38,124 nt of DNA from Rhizomonospora bruguierae (GCF_018397995.1 NZ_BBQH01000033.1:1-38124); one strand, 5' to 3'; shown: positions 24,277-32,644, counted from the first letter of the stretch. Program-made: numbers and translations. Notes: a model not told the origin generated them from the sequence alone.

Positions 24277-24951
24277 GTGAGCGAGTACCAGTACTACGAG
24301 TTCGTCGCCATTGACCGACCATTGACCGATCGGCAGGTCGCCGAGTTGCGGGAGCTGTCGCCACCGGCGCGCGTCACCCGCACCAGCTTCATCGGGGCGT
24401 ACGACTGGGCCGACTTCACCGGCGACGTCCGGCAACTGATCGCCGAGTTGTTCGACGCCCACCTGCACCTGACCAACTGGGGTACCCGGCAGGTGCTCTT
24501 CCGGGTCCCGGCCGGCGTGCTGGAGCTGGACACGGCCGTGCGCTACTGCGAGGCGGCCTGGGCGGACGGCGACGGGGTGATCCTCGACTTCACCCAGACG
24601 CTGGAGGACACCGGCGAGGACTGGGCGACCGGCGGCGAGGGGCGGCTGGCGCCGATCCTGCCGGTGCGCGCCGAACTGCTCGCCGGCGACCTGCGGGCGC
24701 TGTACCTGGGCTGGCTGGTGGCCGTGCAGGCCGACGAGGTGGCCGGGGAGGCGGTGGAGCCGCCGGTGCCGGCTGGCCTGCGGGAGCTGACGCCGGCGCA
24801 GCGCAGCCTGGCCGAGTTCCTCTGCCTCGACCCGGACCTGCTGGCAGCGGCCGCCGAGGGCAGCGGCGGACGGGACGGTACGGCGCCGGCTGCCCGGCCG
24901 GGCGCACGCACCGCCGGCCAGCTTCGGGCCGCCGCGGCCGCGGGGGCCTGA
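24277..24951 (+). CDS. Conserved hypothetical protein
   Basis: The 224-residue product begins VSEYQYYEFVAIDRPLTDRQ from a GTG preceded by GGGAGG. It contains SFIGAYDWADFTGD, ELFDAHLHLTNWGTRQ, a strand VLELDTAVRYCEAAW and LPVRAELLAGDLRALYLGWL. The C-terminal third is alanine-rich. I remember similar proteins as a widespread bacterial family of unknown function, but cannot give it a name. It has no membrane segment or signal peptide. It lies just past the DnaA-box cluster, which could overlap its promoter, and is convergent with the efflux block (13 bases between stops). Confidence 0.8.
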   Translation: MSEYQYYEFVAIDRPLTDRQVAELRELSPPARVTRTSFIGAYDWADFTGDVRQLIAELFDAHLHLTNWGTRQVLFRVPAGVLELDTAVRYCEAAWADGDGVILDFTQTLEDTGEDWATGGEGRLAPILPVRAELLAGDLRALYLGWLVAVQADEVAGEAVEPPVPAGLRELTPAQRSLAEFLCLDPDLLAAAAEGSGGRDGTAPAARPGARTAGQLRAAAAAGA

Positions 24952-24964
24952 GCACGGCCCTGGC

Positions 24965-25615
24965 CTACTTCGGGCCGGCGGTGACCGCGGTCGCGGTGAC
25001 CGTTCCGTCGCTGCCGGCGGAGCCCTGCACGGTCACGGAGTCGCCGGCCTTGAGGTCGGTCAGCTTGCCGGCCCGGGTGACCCCCACCTTGGTGTTGCCG
25101 GTGGTCTTGACCGTGATCACGTCACCGCTGGCGGTCTGCACGTAGACGGTGCCGTGGTCGATCAGCTTCACCGTGCCGGTGGTGCTCCCGCCGCCGGCAC
25201 CGGCCGCGCCGGGGCCGCCGCCCTGCTGGCCGGGGGCGCCCTGGCGGCCGAAGGCGCCGGCCGCGCCCGCCGGGAAGCTCCCCTCCCCGCGGTTGCCGCC
25301 CGGGGACGACCCGTAGCTCTTCTGCACCTGCAAGCCGCTGAGGAAGCCGGCCACCAGCAGCAGGGCGCCCGCGAGGTACAGGGTGGTGCGGTTCCACCAG
25401 CGGCGCGGCGCGGCGGTGGCGAGCTGCTCGGTCAGGTCGTCCGGATCGTCGCCGGGGTCATCGACGCCGGGGAGATCATTGACGTCGGCGGAACCGTCGG
25501 CCGGATCGCCGGCGCCGGTCGGGGCGGGGCCGGCGGTGCTGTCGTCGGACTCGTACAGCTCCATCGTCGTGGTGTCCCGGTGCACGCCGGGCTCCCGCCG
25601 CCAGTGCTCAGCCAT
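24965..25615 (-). CDS. Membrane-anchored protein with DUF5666-like domain
   Basis: The 216-residue product has an acidic cytoplasmic N-terminus, one membrane helix (about 81-99, LYLAGALLLVAGFLSGLQV), and a glycine/alanine/glutamine-rich linker (GGNRGEGSFPAGAAGAFGRQ and onward). It ends in a small beta domain, VKLIDHGTVYVQTASGDVIT to DGTVTATAVTAG, that looks like the OB-like DUF5666 fold. The outward-facing domain could act with the adaptor proteins encoded upstream. It starts at ATG 25615, 14 bases after the permease stop, so it is the last gene of the efflux block. A longer frame adds six residues and overlaps the permease. Function unknown; the association with MacB-type permeases is contextual. 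Confidence 0.75.
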   Translation of the reverse strand: MAEHWRREPGVHRDTTTMELYESDDSTAGPAPTGAGDPADGSADVNDLPGVDDPGDDPDDLTEQLATAAPRRWWNRTTLYLAGALLLVAGFLSGLQVQKSYGSSPGGNRGEGSFPAGAAGAFGRQGAPGQQGGGPGAAGAGGGSTTGTVKLIDHGTVYVQTASGDVITVKTTGNTKVGVTRAGKLTDLKAGDSVTVQGSAGSDGTVTATAVTAGPK

Positions 25616-25629
25616 TGAGGATCGTCCTG

Positions 25630-26841
25630 TCACTCGTACCGCAACGCGTCGATGGGGCGCAGCTTGGCGGCCCGGCTGGCCGGGAAGCTGCCGAAGAAGA
25701 GGCCGATGGCGACCGAGACGGCCAGCGCCAGCAGCACCGAGCCGGGTACCACGACCGGCCGCACGCCCACGATGGAAAACCGGCTGCCGATCAGCGCGGC
25801 GGCGACGCCGAGCCCGCCGCCGACCAGGCTGAGCATGGTCGCCTCGGCCAGGAACTGGGTGAGGATCACCCGGCGCGGGGCGCCGAGCGCCTTGCGGATG
25901 CCGATCTCGCGGGTCCGCTCGGTGACCGTGACCAGCATGATGTTCGTGATCCCGATGCCGCCGACCACCAGGCTGATCCCGGCCACGGCGCCGAGCAGCA
26001 CGGTGAACGTGTCGGCCGTCTGGGTCCGGGTGGCCAGCAGTTGGGACGCGTTCTGGATGCGGTACGGCGGGTTGCTCGGATCCGTCACCTTCAACCGCTC
26101 GTTGAGGATCGCGGTCGCCTCGTCCTGGGCGTCGCTGACCTGATCGGCGCTGGCCGCCTCGATGAGGATCGAGGTGAGCGACCCGTACCCGGTGAGCGTC
26201 TGGCGCACCGCGGTCACCGGCGCGACCGCCACGTCGTTCGGGTCGTTGAATCCGGCCTCGCTCTTGGCGGCCAGCACACCCACCACTGTGTACAGGGCGC
26301 CGCCCGCGGTGACCTGCTTGCCGACCGGGTCCACGGTGCCGAACAACTCATCCGCGACGGTCTGCCCGATCACCAGCACCCGACGCCCCTGCGTCACGTC
26401 CTCGTCGGTGAACGCGGCGCCGCGCCCCACCGGGCTGTTCGAGGCCGCGAAGTAGCTCGGCGTGGTACCCGCCAGCTGGTTCACCGCGTGGTCGGTCCCC
26501 TCGAACACCAGGGTGGTGGCGGTGGTGACCACCGGCGAGACGCTGGCCACGTGCGGCGCCAGGGACCGGTCGCGCAGCGCGTCGGCGAGGTCGACGGTCA
26601 GCGCGTTGCTGCTGCTGGACGGCTGGCCGGCGCCGCCCCCGCCGGCGGTGCCGATGGTGATCGTGTTGGCGCCCAGCGCCTCGATGCTGTCCTGAACCGA
26701 CTTGCCCGCGCCGTTGCCGACCGCGATCAACAGGATCACCGAGGCGACGCCGATCAGGATGCCGAGCATGGTCAGCGCCGAGCGCAGCTTGTTCGCGGCG
26801 AGGCCGCGCACCGCGAAGCGCATGATCTCGCCGAAGCTCAC
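25630..26841 (-). CDS. MacB-like ABC transporter permease
   Basis: The 403-residue permease has the MacB/FtsX layout. One N-terminal helix (about 20-42, RSALTMLGILIGVASVILLI) is followed by a large extracytoplasmic MacB_PCD domain. A C-terminal FtsX domain of three helices comes last, beginning near residue 283 (TVLLGAVAGISLVVGGIGI), with the coupling helix TERTREIGIRKALGAPRR. These proteins do mechanotransmission rather than move substrate through a membrane channel. It has no fused ATPase; the ATPase is the gene 70 bases upstream. I start at GTG 26841 with GGAAGG before it. The extracytoplasmic domain contains a GGGGAGQPSSSS linker. In this block it should work with the ATPase and the MacA-like adaptor. 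Confidence 0.92.
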   Translation of the reverse strand: MSFGEIMRFAVRGLAANKLRSALTMLGILIGVASVILLIAVGNGAGKSVQDSIEALGANTITIGTAGGGGAGQPSSSSNALTVDLADALRDRSLAPHVASVSPVVTTATTLVFEGTDHAVNQLAGTTPSYFAASNSPVGRGAAFTDEDVTQGRRVLVIGQTVADELFGTVDPVGKQVTAGGALYTVVGVLAAKSEAGFNDPNDVAVAPVTAVRQTLTGYGSLTSILIEAASADQVSDAQDEATAILNERLKVTDPSNPPYRIQNASQLLATRTQTADTFTVLLGAVAGISLVVGGIGITNIMLVTVTERTREIGIRKALGAPRRVILTQFLAEATMLSLVGGGLGVAAALIGSRFSIVGVRPVVVPGSVLLALAVSVAIGLFFGSFPASRAAKLRPIDALRYE

Positions 26842-26911
26842 GGCACCTTCCTTAGATTCGCGTCCGCGGTGCTTCCCGCGTGGCCCGCCCCGCGCCGGGC
26901 GCCGAGGGCGA

Positions 26912-27616
26912 TCACGCCGCCGCCCCCGCCCGCGCACTGTCCTCGGCGATCTCGCCGTCGAACAGCCGGATCAGCCGGCCGGCGCGGTCCGCCACATCCG
27001 GCTCGTGGGTGATCATCACGATGGTGCGACCGGCGGCGTTGAGCTCGGCGAAGACGCCGAGTACGTCCTCGGTGGAGCGGCTGTCCAGATTACCGGTCGG
27101 CTCGTCGGCCAGCAGCAGCGCCGGCTCGGTGACCAGCGCGCGGGCCAGCGCGACCCGCTGCTGCTGCCCGCCGGAGAGCTGGTTCGGCTCGTGCCGGGCC
27201 CGCCCCTCCAGCCCCACCGCCGAAAGCGCCGCCACGGCACGACGCCGCCGCTCGGCCGCCTTGACCCCGGCGTACGCCAGCGGAAGCTCCACGTTCGCCA
27301 ACGCCGTGGTGCGCGGGATCAGATTGAAGGACTGGAAAACGAAGCCGATGCGCCGGTTGCGGACCAGCGCGAGCTGCCGATCGGCCAGGCGGCTCACGTC
27401 AACACCGTCGAGCAGGTAGCGGCCGCCGGTGGGCACGTCGAGGCAGCCGAGGATGTTCATGAGGGTGGACTTGCCGGAGCCGGACGAGCCCATGATCGCC
27501 ACGTACTCGCCCCGCTGCACGGTCAGCGAGACGCCCCGCAGGGCGTGCACCGCGGCCTCGCCGGCGCCGTACACCTTGGTCAATCGGCGCACGTCCAGGA
27601 CGGGTCGCCCGCTCAT
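26912..27616 (-). CDS. MacB/LolD-type ABC ATPase
   Basis: The 234-residue ATPase is complete: Walker [10 protein letters not shown] (43-51), Q-loop Q95 in [10 protein letters not shown], signature LSGGQQQ (147-153), Walker B LLLADE (167-172), D-loop NLDSR, and switch histidine H204 in ITHEP. The subfamily-typical [13 protein letters not shown] follows Walker A. It should power the MacB-like permease encoded downstream. The ATG at 27616 overlaps the adaptor stop as ATGA, giving tight translational coupling. Confidence 0.94.
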   Translation of the reverse strand: MSGRPVLDVRRLTKVYGAGEAAVHALRGVSLTVQRGEYVAIMGSSGSGKSTLMNILGCLDVPTGGRYLLDGVDVSRLADRQLALVRNRRIGFVFQSFNLIPRTTALANVELPLAYAGVKAAERRRRAVAALSAVGLEGRARHEPNQLSGGQQQRVALARALVTEPALLLADEPTGNLDSRSTEDVLGVFAELNAAGRTIVMITHEPDVADRAGRLIRLFDGEIAEDSARAGAAA

Positions 27617-28809
27617 CGCCCGCCCCGCTGCCCGCCACCCGGCTGACCCTGCCCGCCGGGGACGGCACCGGGGACGCCACCGCCCGGCCCGCCGCCGGGG
27701 AACCCGCCGCCGTTGCGGAACGGGTTGCCGGAGCCGGTGGAGGAGTTCATCTGGATGACGACCTCCTCACCCACCTCCACGCCGGAGATGATCTGGGTGA
27801 ACTGGTCGCCCTCAAGGCCCACCTCCACCTGCCGGACCTGCTGCCCGGTCGCGGTGGCGGCGATGACCGTCCGCCGGCCGCCGGCCGTGCTGACCGCGGC
27901 CGCGGGCACGTAGACCGCGTCCGCCACCTGCCCGGTGGTGATCGAGACTTGCACGGTCTGCCCGGGGCGGGACAGGTCGGGCCGGTCGTCCAGGCTCACG
28001 GTGACCCCGTACTGGACGACGTTGTTGGTGGTCGTGGCGTTCGGGTCGATCGCGGCCAGCTTCCCGGCGACCTGCGCGTCCGGCAGTGCGTTCCAGGTGA
28101 CCGTCGCCGGCTGGCCGAGCCGCAGCTTGGTCGCGTCGGCCTCGGCCACCGACGCGTTGACCTCCAGCTTGGTCAGGTCGGCGATCTGGATGAAGCCGCC
28201 GCTGCTTCCGGTGCCACCGGAGTTGCCGCCGGCGTTGTTGCCGCCGCCCGAGGTGCCGCCGCTCGCCCCGCCGACCGTGCCGTTGATCGCGACCACGGTG
28301 CCGGACATCGGCGCGGTCAGCGTGGTGCCGTCCACCGCCCCCTGCGCCTGCTCGACGTCCAACTCGGCCTGGGTCACCTGGGCCTGCGCGTCGGCCGTCT
28401 CGGTGCCCGCGTCCTGCGCCCGGGTCAGCGCGGCCCGCGCGGCCGTCAGGTTCGCCTTCGCGGCGTCGAGTTGCCGCTGGGCCGCCGAGGCGTCCACGGT
28501 CGCCAGGACCGCGCCCTTCTTGACCTTGTCGCCCACGTGCACGCGGATCGCGGTCACCGTCCCGGCCGTGACGAACTCGGCCGTCGCGGTCGACGCGCTG
28601 GCCACCGAGCCGGAGGCGGTGACCGTGGCGGTGACGGCGCCCTGCTGCACGGCCACCGTCCGGGTGCCGCCCCGGTCGGTGGCGCTCGCCTCCGCCGGCT
28701 TCGCCACCAGCGTGTAGGCCCAACCGGCCCCGGCCAGCAGCAGCGCCCCGAGCGCCGCGTTCATCAGCAGCACGGGCCGCGCGGGCACGGCCGGTCGTCG
28801 CAGACGCAT
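27613..28809 (-). CDS. MacA/HlyD-like efflux adaptor
   Basis: The 398-residue periplasmic-type adaptor has one N-terminal membrane anchor (about 12-36). It continues with a split lipoyl domain (TAGTVTAIRVHVGDKVKKG ... GTTLTAPMSGTVVAINGTVG), a short coiled-coil hairpin (about 104-158, QRQLDAAKANLTAARAALTR), a beta-barrel and a membrane-proximal domain ending near EEVVIQMNSS. Two low-complexity regions stand out: a Gly/Ser/Asn loop at about 180-205 inside the second lipoyl half, and a Gly/Pro tail (about 356-398). Gram-positive MacA-like proteins bridge MacB-type permeases to the outside surface. It is coupled to the ATPase by an ATGA overlap. A motif shared with the other adaptor gene lies 41 bases upstream. 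Confidence 0.9.
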   Translation of the reverse strand: MRLRRPAVPARPVLLMNAALGALLLAGAGWAYTLVAKPAEASATDRGGTRTVAVQQGAVTATVTASGSVASASTATAEFVTAGTVTAIRVHVGDKVKKGAVLATVDASAAQRQLDAAKANLTAARAALTRAQDAGTETADAQAQVTQAELDVEQAQGAVDGTTLTAPMSGTVVAINGTVGGASGGTSGGGNNAGGNSGGTGSSGGFIQIADLTKLEVNASVAEADATKLRLGQPATVTWNALPDAQVAGKLAAIDPNATTTNNVVQYGVTVSLDDRPDLSRPGQTVQVSITTGQVADAVYVPAAAVSTAGGRRTVIAATATGQQVRQVEVGLEGDQFTQIISGVEVGEEVVIQMNSSTGSGNPFRNGGGFPGGGPGGGVPGAVPGGQGQPGGGQRGGR

Positions 28810-28849
28810 GGCGGACAGCCTGGTACGGGTGGCTCGGAGGTCACCCGAC

Positions 28850-28861
28850 GTTGGCTCAAAG
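28850..28861 (-). promoter_or_regulatory. Motif upstream of the MacA-like adaptor
   Basis: GTTGGCTCAAAG (minus strand CTTTGAGCCAAC) lies 41 bases before the adaptor start. It closely matches GTTGCGTCAAAG before the second adaptor gene (32529-32540). It may be a binding site of the response regulator encoded in the block. The sequence match is seen; the role is inferred. Confidence 0.4.
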
Positions 28862-28881
28862 CGGGCTGGGAATCACCCGAT

Positions 28882-30411
28882 TCAGGTGCCGGGGAGGATG
28901 ACCCGGAAGGTGGCACCGGGCGCCCGCCCCGGGTCCAGTTCCACCCGGCCGCCGTGCGCCAGGACGATGGCGGCCACGATCGCCAGGCCCAGTCCGGAAC
29001 CACCGGCGTTGCGGGCGCGGCTGGGATCCACCCGGTAGAGCCGCTCGAAGACCCGCTGGGCGTGCTCGGCCGCCACGCCCGGCCCGGTGTCCGAGACCTC
29101 CAGGACCGCCGCCCGCGTGGTCAACCCGTACCCGGGCCCGACCGCCACCACCCGGTCGGCCGAGGTACCGGCGACGCGCGGGTCCAGCCGCCCGACCCGA
29201 ACCGTGACCTCGGCCGAGTCGGGCGTGTGCTGCAACGCGTTCGCGACCAGGTTCGTCGCCACCTGACGGAGGCGGTGCTCGTCGCCCAGCACGGTGACCG
29301 GTTCGAAGGTCTCCGACGACTCGTCCAGCGCGGACAGGCGGATGACGCGGCCGGGCGTCCGGGCGTGCGCGTCCCGGATGGTGTCGGCGGCGATCTCCAG
29401 CAGGTCCACCGGCACCCGCCGCTGGGGCCGCTGGAGATCGAGGCGGGCGAGCAGGAGCAGGTCCTCGACGAGCAGGCCCATGCGGGCGGCCTCGTTCTCG
29501 ATCCGGCCCATCGCCTCGTCCAGCGGCGGGCCGGGCGGTGCGCCGCCGCGCCGGTACAACTCGGCGAAGCCGCGGATCGAGGTGAGCGGGGTGCGCAGTT
29601 CGTGCGAGGCGTCGGCGACGAACTGGCGCAGCCGCCGCTCGGAGTCGGCCCGCGCGGCGACCTCGGCCTCGATCCGGGCGAGCATGGCGTTCATGGCGGC
29701 GCCGAGCCGGCCCGGCTCGGTGTGCGGGTCGGTGTCCGCCACCCGCAGGGAGAGGTCCCCGGCGGCGATGCCGGCGGTCACGGACTCCATGCTCGTCAGC
29801 GGGCGCAGCCCGAGCCGGACCACCCAGGCGGCGACGAGCGCGATCAGCAGCAGCACGCCCAGGATGACCGCGAGGTCGATGACGAGCAGGCCGTCGGCGG
29901 TCGCGTCGGACTCGCGCATGGAGACCGCGAGCACGCCGAGTCCTCCGGTGGGACCCCGGTTGAACGCGATGACCCGCCAGCGTTCCGCGCCGTCCAGCGA
30001 CGGGACGGTGAACGGGCGACCGCCGTCGGCCCGGCGCTTGAGGTCGGCGAACGCGCCGAGGGCGGGCGGGGACAGGTCGGCGGCGGCGCCCGTGTCGCCG
30101 CCCGTGGTGATCAGCTCGCCGCTCGGCGAGTACGTGTACCGGAACAGCCCCGGCCCGAACTCTCCCCGGGGGCGTGGCCGGTTGGCCAACCCCTCCCCCG
30201 GCTCCACGACCGGCGGCTGGCCGCTCAGCGGCCGGCTGATCGACAGCAACTGCTCGTCGATGCGGTCCTGGAGGTAGCCCCGGTAGAGGAACAGGCCGGC
30301 GGCGTTGGCCGCCACGAGCGCCACCGCGGCCAGCGCCGCGATGGACACGGCCAGCCGCGAGCGCAGGGTCCAGTGTCGCCAGCGCCGGGGCCGCAGCCGC
30401 GCCGGGCTCAT
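28882..30411 (-). CDS. OmpR-class sensor histidine kinase
   Basis: The 509-residue kinase has two membrane helices (about 19-43 and 176-200) around an extracytoplasmic sensor of about 130 residues. A HAMP linker follows (about 200-250, with GIAAGDLSLRV), then HisKA with the phospho-acceptor H270 in ASHELRTPL, the N-box with N391 (NLVANALQHT), DTGPG and GSGLGLAI. It starts at ATG 30411, overlapping the regulator stop as ATGA, so the pair is cognate. It sits between two adaptor genes and the ABC genes, which suggests that it senses envelope stress or the exported compound. The frame extends upstream to 30558, but that is regulator antisense shadow. Confidence 0.92.
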   Translation of the reverse strand: MSPARLRPRRWRHWTLRSRLAVSIAALAAVALVAANAAGLFLYRGYLQDRIDEQLLSISRPLSGQPPVVEPGEGLANRPRPRGEFGPGLFRYTYSPSGELITTGGDTGAAADLSPPALGAFADLKRRADGGRPFTVPSLDGAERWRVIAFNRGPTGGLGVLAVSMRESDATADGLLVIDLAVILGVLLLIALVAAWVVRLGLRPLTSMESVTAGIAAGDLSLRVADTDPHTEPGRLGAAMNAMLARIEAEVAARADSERRLRQFVADASHELRTPLTSIRGFAELYRRGGAPPGPPLDEAMGRIENEAARMGLLVEDLLLLARLDLQRPQRRVPVDLLEIAADTIRDAHARTPGRVIRLSALDESSETFEPVTVLGDEHRLRQVATNLVANALQHTPDSAEVTVRVGRLDPRVAGTSADRVVAVGPGYGLTTRAAVLEVSDTGPGVAAEHAQRVFERLYRVDPSRARNAGGSGLGLAIVAAIVLAHGGRVELDPGRAPGATFRVILPGT

Positions 30412-31160
30412 TCGTCCGGGCCGCGCGGCATCCGCAGCGCGTAGCCCACGCCCCGGACGGTCTGGATGAGCGGCGGCTCCCACCGGTCGATCTTCTTGCG
30501 CAGGTAGTAGACGTACGATTCCACGATCCGGCCGTCGCCGCCGAAGTCGTAGCTCCACACCCGGTCCAGAATCTGCGCCTTGCTGACCACCCGCCCGGCG
30601 TTCACCAGCAGGTACCGGAGCAGGTTGAATTCGGTCGGGGACAGCTCCACGATCCGGCCGCCCCGGCGCACCTCGTGGGCGTCCTCGTCCAGTTCCAGGT
30701 CGGCGTAGCGCAGCACGCCGTCCTCCTCGGCCGAGCTCTCGGGTTGGCTGCGCCGCAGGATCGCCCGGATGCGCAGCACGACCTCCTCGAGGCTGAACGG
30801 CTTGGTGACGTAGTCGTCCGCGCCGACGGTCAGCCCGGAGATCCGGTCCTCGACCGCGTCCCGGGCGGTCAGGAACAGCACCGGCACCGGACGACCCTCC
30901 CGGGCGCGCAACCGCTGGGCGATCTGGAAACCGTCCAGGTCGGGCAACATGACGTCGAGCACCACCAGGTCCGGGTCGAACTCGGTGGCGGCGACAAGCG
31001 CGTCCCGCCCGTTGCCGGCGACCCGCACCTCGAACTCGATCAGCCGCAGCGTCGCGGACAGCAGCGCACAGATGTTCGGCTCGTCGTCGACCACGAGCAC
31101 CCTGGTCGTCCGCCGGGCCGGGTGCCGACCCGACAACAGCGCCTCCTCCTCGACCGTCAC
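30408..31160 (-). CDS. OmpR/PhoB-family response regulator
   Basis: The 250-residue regulator has a receiver domain with acidic pocket D25-D26, phospho-acceptor D69 (VVLDVMLPD) and K120 (VTKPF). Its winged-helix output domain contains GGRIVELSPTEFNLLRYLLV and ends with RGVGYALR. A GTG at 31169 opens the frame, but the GTG at 31160 has AAAGGG nine bases upstream, so I prefer it. It is the first gene of the regulator-kinase pair, and an 11-base direct repeat lies 52-73 bases upstream. Likely targets are the two adaptor genes that carry the shared motif, and itself. Confidence 0.92.
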   Translation of the reverse strand: MTVEEEALLSGRHPARRTTRVLVVDDEPNICALLSATLRLIEFEVRVAGNGRDALVAATEFDPDLVVLDVMLPDLDGFQIAQRLRAREGRPVPVLFLTARDAVEDRISGLTVGADDYVTKPFSLEEVVLRIRAILRRSQPESSAEEDGVLRYADLELDEDAHEVRRGGRIVELSPTEFNLLRYLLVNAGRVVSKAQILDRVWSYDFGGDGRIVESYVYYLRKKIDRWEPPLIQTVRGVGYALRMPRGPDE

Positions 31161-31211
31161 CGCCCGCACCCCTTTCTACCCGTACCGGCTTGGAGCCGGC
31201 TCGGGGTGCGC

Positions 31212-31233
31212 TGGGAACGACCTGTGAACAACA
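31212..31233 (-). repeat. 11-base direct repeat before the regulator gene
   Basis: TGGGAACGACC (31212-31222) is followed directly by TGTGAACAACA (31223-31233), matching at 8 of 11 positions. Contiguous 11-base half-sites are typical for dimers of OmpR/PhoB-type regulators, so autoregulation is plausible. It ends 1 base short of the upstream adaptor stop codon. Confidence 0.4.
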
Positions 31234-31234
31234 C

Positions 31235-32476
31235 TCAGGAGGTCAGAACCGTTTCGCCCTCGCTCACCCCGGACGTGACTTCGACGCTCTGGTCGCCGAC
31301 CAACCCGACGCCCACCTGCCGGCGCTCCTGCCGGCCGCCGGGCAGCAGCACCGTGACCGTGCCGGCGTTCCCGGTCAGGTCGTGCACCGCCGAGACGGGC
31401 ACCGACAGCACGTCCGCCGCCGCCGCGACCTGGACCTGGACGCCCGCGCTCTGCCCCACCAGCAGGTCCGCCGGGGCGCTCTTGAAGGCCAGCCGCACCC
31501 CGAACGTGACCAGCTTGCCGCTGGCCGTGCCAACCGGGTCGACGCCGGTGACCGTGGCAGGAAGCGGCGTGGGCCGGTCGGCGAGCGTGACCGTGGCGGA
31601 CTGCCCGGACGCGATCCGGACCGCGTCCGCCTCCGGGAAGCTGGCCTGGACCTGCATCTTGGCCACGTCACTCAACTGGATGAACGCGCCGCCGGCGGTG
31701 ACCCGGGCACCGACACCGCCGGCCACGGTCAGCACCCGCCCCGCGGCCGGCGCCTTGATCGTGGTCCCTTCGAGTTGGGCCCGGGCCTGGTCGACCTGCA
31801 ACTGTGCGTTGTTGACCTGCTGCTCGGCCCGGAAGATGCCGTCCACCCCGGAGCCGCTCGACCTCGCCGCGCCGGCGTTGGCCCCGCCACCGTTCGCGCC
31901 GCCACCGGAGCAGCCTGACCGGGTGGTTGGCGTCGCGGCGGGGCCCGGGGAGTCGGGGGGCCCGCCGGACGGGCCGGGCGAGGCCGAGGCGGACGGCCGC
32001 GGCGAGGCGGAGGCGGATGCGGAGGGTTGGGGCGCCGGGGAGGCGTAGGCGACGCCGCAGGTCGAGGCGAGGTCGGCCGCCTCGTCGGCCTGCGTCCTGG
32101 CGGTGTCCAGGCTCTTGGTGGCCGCGGTCAGGGCGTCCTCGGCCCGGGTCACGGCGTCCCGGGCGGCCGCGTCGTCGATCGTCGCGAGCACCTGGCCGGC
32201 CGTGACCTGGTCGCCCGGCCGGACCTTCACCGCCGTGACCGTGCCGGCCAGGGAGAATCCCAGGCCCTGCGTCAGCGCCGGCTGGACCGTGCCGGTCGCG
32301 GCCACCGCCCGGGTGACCGTCCCCCGGGCGACCGGCGCCGTGGTCCTGGCCGGGCCGCCGCCGCTCTGCGTACCCGCCAGCGCGTACGCGCCGACGCCGC
32401 CGGCCGCGAGCAGCAACGCCGCGCCGGCGACCGCCAGCAGCCGCCACCGCCGGCCGGAGCCCAGCCCGATACCCAT
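31235..32476 (-). CDS. Second HlyD-like adaptor with Ser/Pro/Gly insert
   Basis: The 413-residue protein has an N-terminal membrane anchor (about 13-35). A lipoyl half follows (LAGTVTAVKVRPGDQVTAG, 77-94), then the first arm of a coiled coil (about 104-138), and the second arm and lipoyl half (FRAEQQVNNAQLQVDQARAQ, then GTTIKAPAAGRVL). The beta-barrel and membrane-proximal domains end at EGETVLTS. Between the two coiled-coil arms sits an unusual insert (about 146-212) of Ser/Ala/Pro then Gly/Asn repeats, bounded by cysteines C140 and C189, which could form a disulfide. It starts at ATG 32476. It is the first gene on the minus strand, 74 bases before the regulator, and has no ATPase or permease of its own. 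Confidence 0.88.
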   Translation of the reverse strand: MGIGLGSGRRWRLLAVAGAALLLAAGGVGAYALAGTQSGGGPARTTAPVARGTVTRAVAATGTVQPALTQGLGFSLAGTVTAVKVRPGDQVTAGQVLATIDDAAARDAVTRAEDALTAATKSLDTARTQADEAADLASTCGVAYASPAPQPSASASASPRPSASASPGPSGGPPDSPGPAATPTTRSGCSGGGANGGGANAGAARSSGSGVDGIFRAEQQVNNAQLQVDQARAQLEGTTIKAPAAGRVLTVAGGVGARVTAGGAFIQLSDVAKMQVQASFPEADAVRIASGQSATVTLADRPTPLPATVTGVDPVGTASGKLVTFGVRLAFKSAPADLLVGQSAGVQVQVAAAADVLSVPVSAVHDLTGNAGTVTVLLPGGRQERRQVGVGLVGDQSVEVTSGVSEGETVLTS

Positions 32477-32506
32477 GAGGGCGCAGTCTGGCGGGGCCGG
32501 CTCGGC

Positions 32507-32567
32507 GTTGCGTCGACCCAACCTGGGAGTTGCGTCAAAGGCGCGCACACCCATCGCTTTTTGAGCC
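32507..32567. promoter_or_regulatory. Motif cluster between adaptor and lipoprotein genes
   Basis: GTTGCGTC occurs at 32507-32514 and 32529-32536, exactly 22 bases apart, on the same face of the helix. The second continues as GTTGCGTCAAAG, like the motif at 28850. TTTGAGCC (32560-32567) matches the other strand of that motif. The cluster is 31-91 bases upstream of the adaptor start and could control both divergent genes. Confidence 0.4.
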
Positions 32568-32644
32568 GGCTCCCAGCTTGATCTGACCGGGTCTTGTGGT
32601 CCCCGGGGTTGGCTGTGCGCGACCACACTTGAGGAGGACTGTCG

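Noticed and set aside
25615-30444. Long plus-strand open frames across the efflux block (25615-27012 and 27949-30444)
   Set aside because: They are mirror frames of the permease, adaptor and kinase genes, whose motifs are all on the minus strand.
31185-31199. Terminator hairpin CCGGCT-TGG-AGCCGG before the regulator gene
   Set aside because: The stem is only 6 bp, has no T-run, and lies where read-through from the adaptor gene is expected.
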